The notes under the pieces were generated by a model. That model saw only the letters and a program-made list of their open reading frames with translations. It was not told the DNA's origin and searched no databases. A program made the translations under genes and the position numbers. From Proteobacteria bacterium ST_bin12 (GTDB lineage Bacteria > Pseudomonadota > Gammaproteobacteria > Burkholderiales > Methylophilaceae), in NCBI GenBank assembly GCA_002083635.1, contig MSXP01000004.1, positions 124,001 through 188,000 on the forward strand: 64,000 nucleotides of DNA. Direction: 5' to 3'. Below are positions 62,834 through 64,000 of this stretch, in pieces (position 1 is the first letter of the stretch; every line of letters begins with the position of its first letter).

Positions 62834-62853
62834 TAACGAATCTTAAAATTGAT

Positions 62854-63711
62854 ATGTCTACTATAGCCAAAAAACAATCTACACAATCTAAAAATACAGC
62901 TAGCAGCGTTAAAGTGGCTGGCATTCAAATGGCATCTAGCCCGCAAGTATCCTCAAACCTGATAGAGGCAGAGCGTTTAATTGCAATTGCTGCTAACCAA
63001 GGTGCAAAAATCGTGGTTTTGCCAGAGTATTTTTGCATTATGGGTGTGAAAGAGATAGACAAAGTGGCAGTGCGTGAAAAAGCGGGCGATGGAATGATTC
63101 AACGTTTTTTAGCCAAAATGGCTAAAGATTACAAGATCTGGCTTATTGGCGGCACGGTGCCATTGACCAGCAATTATCCTAATAAAGTACGCAATAGCTG
63201 CTTAGTGTATAACGATAAAGGCTTGCAAGTAGCGCGCTACGATAAGATTCATTTGTTTGGCCTAGATTTAGGCACTGAGCATTATCATGAAGAAAACACG
63301 ATAGAGTCTGGCAATGAAGTGGTTGTGGTTGAAACGCCCCACGGCAAAATTGGCTTATCCGTTTGCTACGATTTACGCTTCCCTGAGTTGTATCGCGCCA
63401 TGGGCGAGGTAGACATGTTGGTAGTGCCATCTGCCTTTACCGAAACCACGGGCAAAGCACATTGGGAAAGCCTAATTCGCGCGCGCGCAATTGAAAACTT
63501 ATGTTATGTGATTGCACCGGCGCAAGGCGGCTATCATTTATCGGGTCGCGAAACACATGGCAATAGCATGATTGTTGACCCTTGGGGTGTAATTTTAGAT
63601 CGATTACCGCGCGGCTCTGGCGTGGTGATGGCGAATGTGAATCGCGATTACCAAACCAGCTTGCGCAGTAGCTTGCCCGCGCTAAAACACAAAACGATTA
63701 AAGCCATTTAA
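62854..63711 (+). CDS. Carbon-nitrogen hydrolase (nitrilase family, Nit-type amidase)
   Basis: A 285-aa enzyme with the complete Glu-Lys-Cys triad: Glu58 (VVLPEYFC), Lys131 (YDKIHLFGLD) and Cys171 (SVCYDLRFPELYR). It resembles Nit1/Nit2, for which deaminated glutathione or omega-amides are substrates. It follows yhdP by 20 bases and precedes tldD, a common arrangement. Confidence 0.9.
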   Translation: MSTIAKKQSTQSKNTASSVKVAGIQMASSPQVSSNLIEAERLIAIAANQGAKIVVLPEYFCIMGVKEIDKVAVREKAGDGMIQRFLAKMAKDYKIWLIGGTVPLTSNYPNKVRNSCLVYNDKGLQVARYDKIHLFGLDLGTEHYHEENTIESGNEVVVVETPHGKIGLSVCYDLRFPELYRAMGEVDMLVVPSAFTETTGKAHWESLIRARAIENLCYVIAPAQGGYHLSGRETHGNSMIVDPWGVILDRLPRGSGVVMANVNRDYQTSLRSSLPALKHKTIKAI

Positions 63712-63802
63712 GGATTCTTAGGTTTAGAAATCAAGAATATACTTAACGTGATTTAAACCTAGACTGATATAGTAGAAATCAATACTTAACACTATAAAAC
63801 AC

Positions 63803-64000
63803 ATGAAAATTGAACAGCCAAATTTAACTAAAGCTAGCCACTTTGATACCGCACATGATGTGTTACTCAAACCAACAGGACTTGATACCAGCGCAATCCA
63901 AGGCGTACTAGGTAATATCATGTCGCACCAAGTGGATTATGCCGACTTGTATTTTCAATACAGCCGCAGCGAATCATGGGGCTTAGAAGAAGGCCAAGTT
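63803..64000 (+). CDS. tldD: TldD metalloprotease subunit, N-terminal part
   Basis: The first 66 codons of a TldD-like protein (MKIEQPNLTK...), cut by the window end; DYADLYFQYSRSESWGLEEG is the family's N-terminal strand pattern. TldD with TldE (PmbA) forms a protease that matures peptides such as microcin B17 and degrades CcdA. The start ATG is 10 bases after one copy of the word ACTTAACACT. Confidence 0.85.
   Translation, partial: MKIEQPNLTKASHFDTAHDVLLKPTGLDTSAIQGVLGNIMSHQVDYADLYFQYSRSESWGLEEGQV

Noticed and set aside
1..64000. tRNA, rRNA or prophage genes
   Set aside because: I saw no cloverleaf sequence, rRNA segment or phage structural gene in the window.

Overview
The window reads as the chromosome of a betaproteobacterium, most likely a member of the Methylophilaceae (Methylotenera-like). 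This is inferred from the moderately low GC, the protein character of the core genes, and the grouping of metZ, purF, cvpA, folC, accD and trp with fimV, asd and leu. No 16S rRNA or methanol dehydrogenase gene is present to confirm it. The ends cut no gene on the left and cut tldD on the right.

Region 1 (1-23.7 kb) is almost entirely on the minus strand and is a biosynthetic backbone. It holds argD-argF-argG, ppnP, yajQ, leuC-entericidin-leuD-leuB, asd, fimV, an EcfT-like gene with truA, trpF-trpB-trpA, accD, folC, a SPOR protein, cvpA, purF and metZ. metZ has its own leader: a sigma70-type promoter, a SAM-II-type riboswitch and an intrinsic terminator whose 5' arm is complementary to the conserved GCUAAA of the aptamer. 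Two small genes below usual annotation size were found: an entericidin-type lipoprotein between leuC and leuD, and a 33-aa membrane protein just upstream of a PuuD-like membrane protein.

Region 2 (23.7-32.7 kb) has an M48 peptidase/DUF898 pair, a Rieske oxygenase, an EamA transporter, a lipoprotein, and a tight ppk2-histidine kinase-response regulator unit.

Region 3 (32.7-38.3 kb) is a chromosomal integron: an intact IntI with its own extra domain, a candidate Pc promoter (TTGACG-17-TAGGAT), an attI core, and about ten cassettes with 58-78 bp attC sites. Most cassette proteins are small membrane or envelope proteins of unknown function. Two cassettes carry a 305-bp non-coding module that is 96.7% identical between copies, with the first 164 bp identical. 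Its right edge lies exactly at the attC inverse core.

Region 4 (38.4-47.6 kb) has a rhodanese, DhaL-DhaK without DhaM, a YcaO protein, glnE, and acsA with an inverted-repeat operator candidate. Region 5 (47.6-53.2 kb) is a small decayed island: an IS1595-type transposase remnant, an AT-rich glycosyltransferase, a truncated GT4 glycosyltransferase, and two related alpha/beta hydrolases around prfC. Region 6 (53.3-56.2 kb) is a Cpx-type envelope-stress system (cpxA, cpxR, divergent cpxP-like gene) with a perfect CpxR box. Region 7 (56.2-64 kb) has an ABC-F ATPase, yhdP, a nitrilase-family amidase and the start of tldD.

Across all regions a short DNA word, ACTTAACACT, recurs far more often than composition predicts, in several reading frames and between genes, once as an inverted pair after argG. 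It behaves like an uptake-sequence-type genomic word and is the least expected signal in the window.
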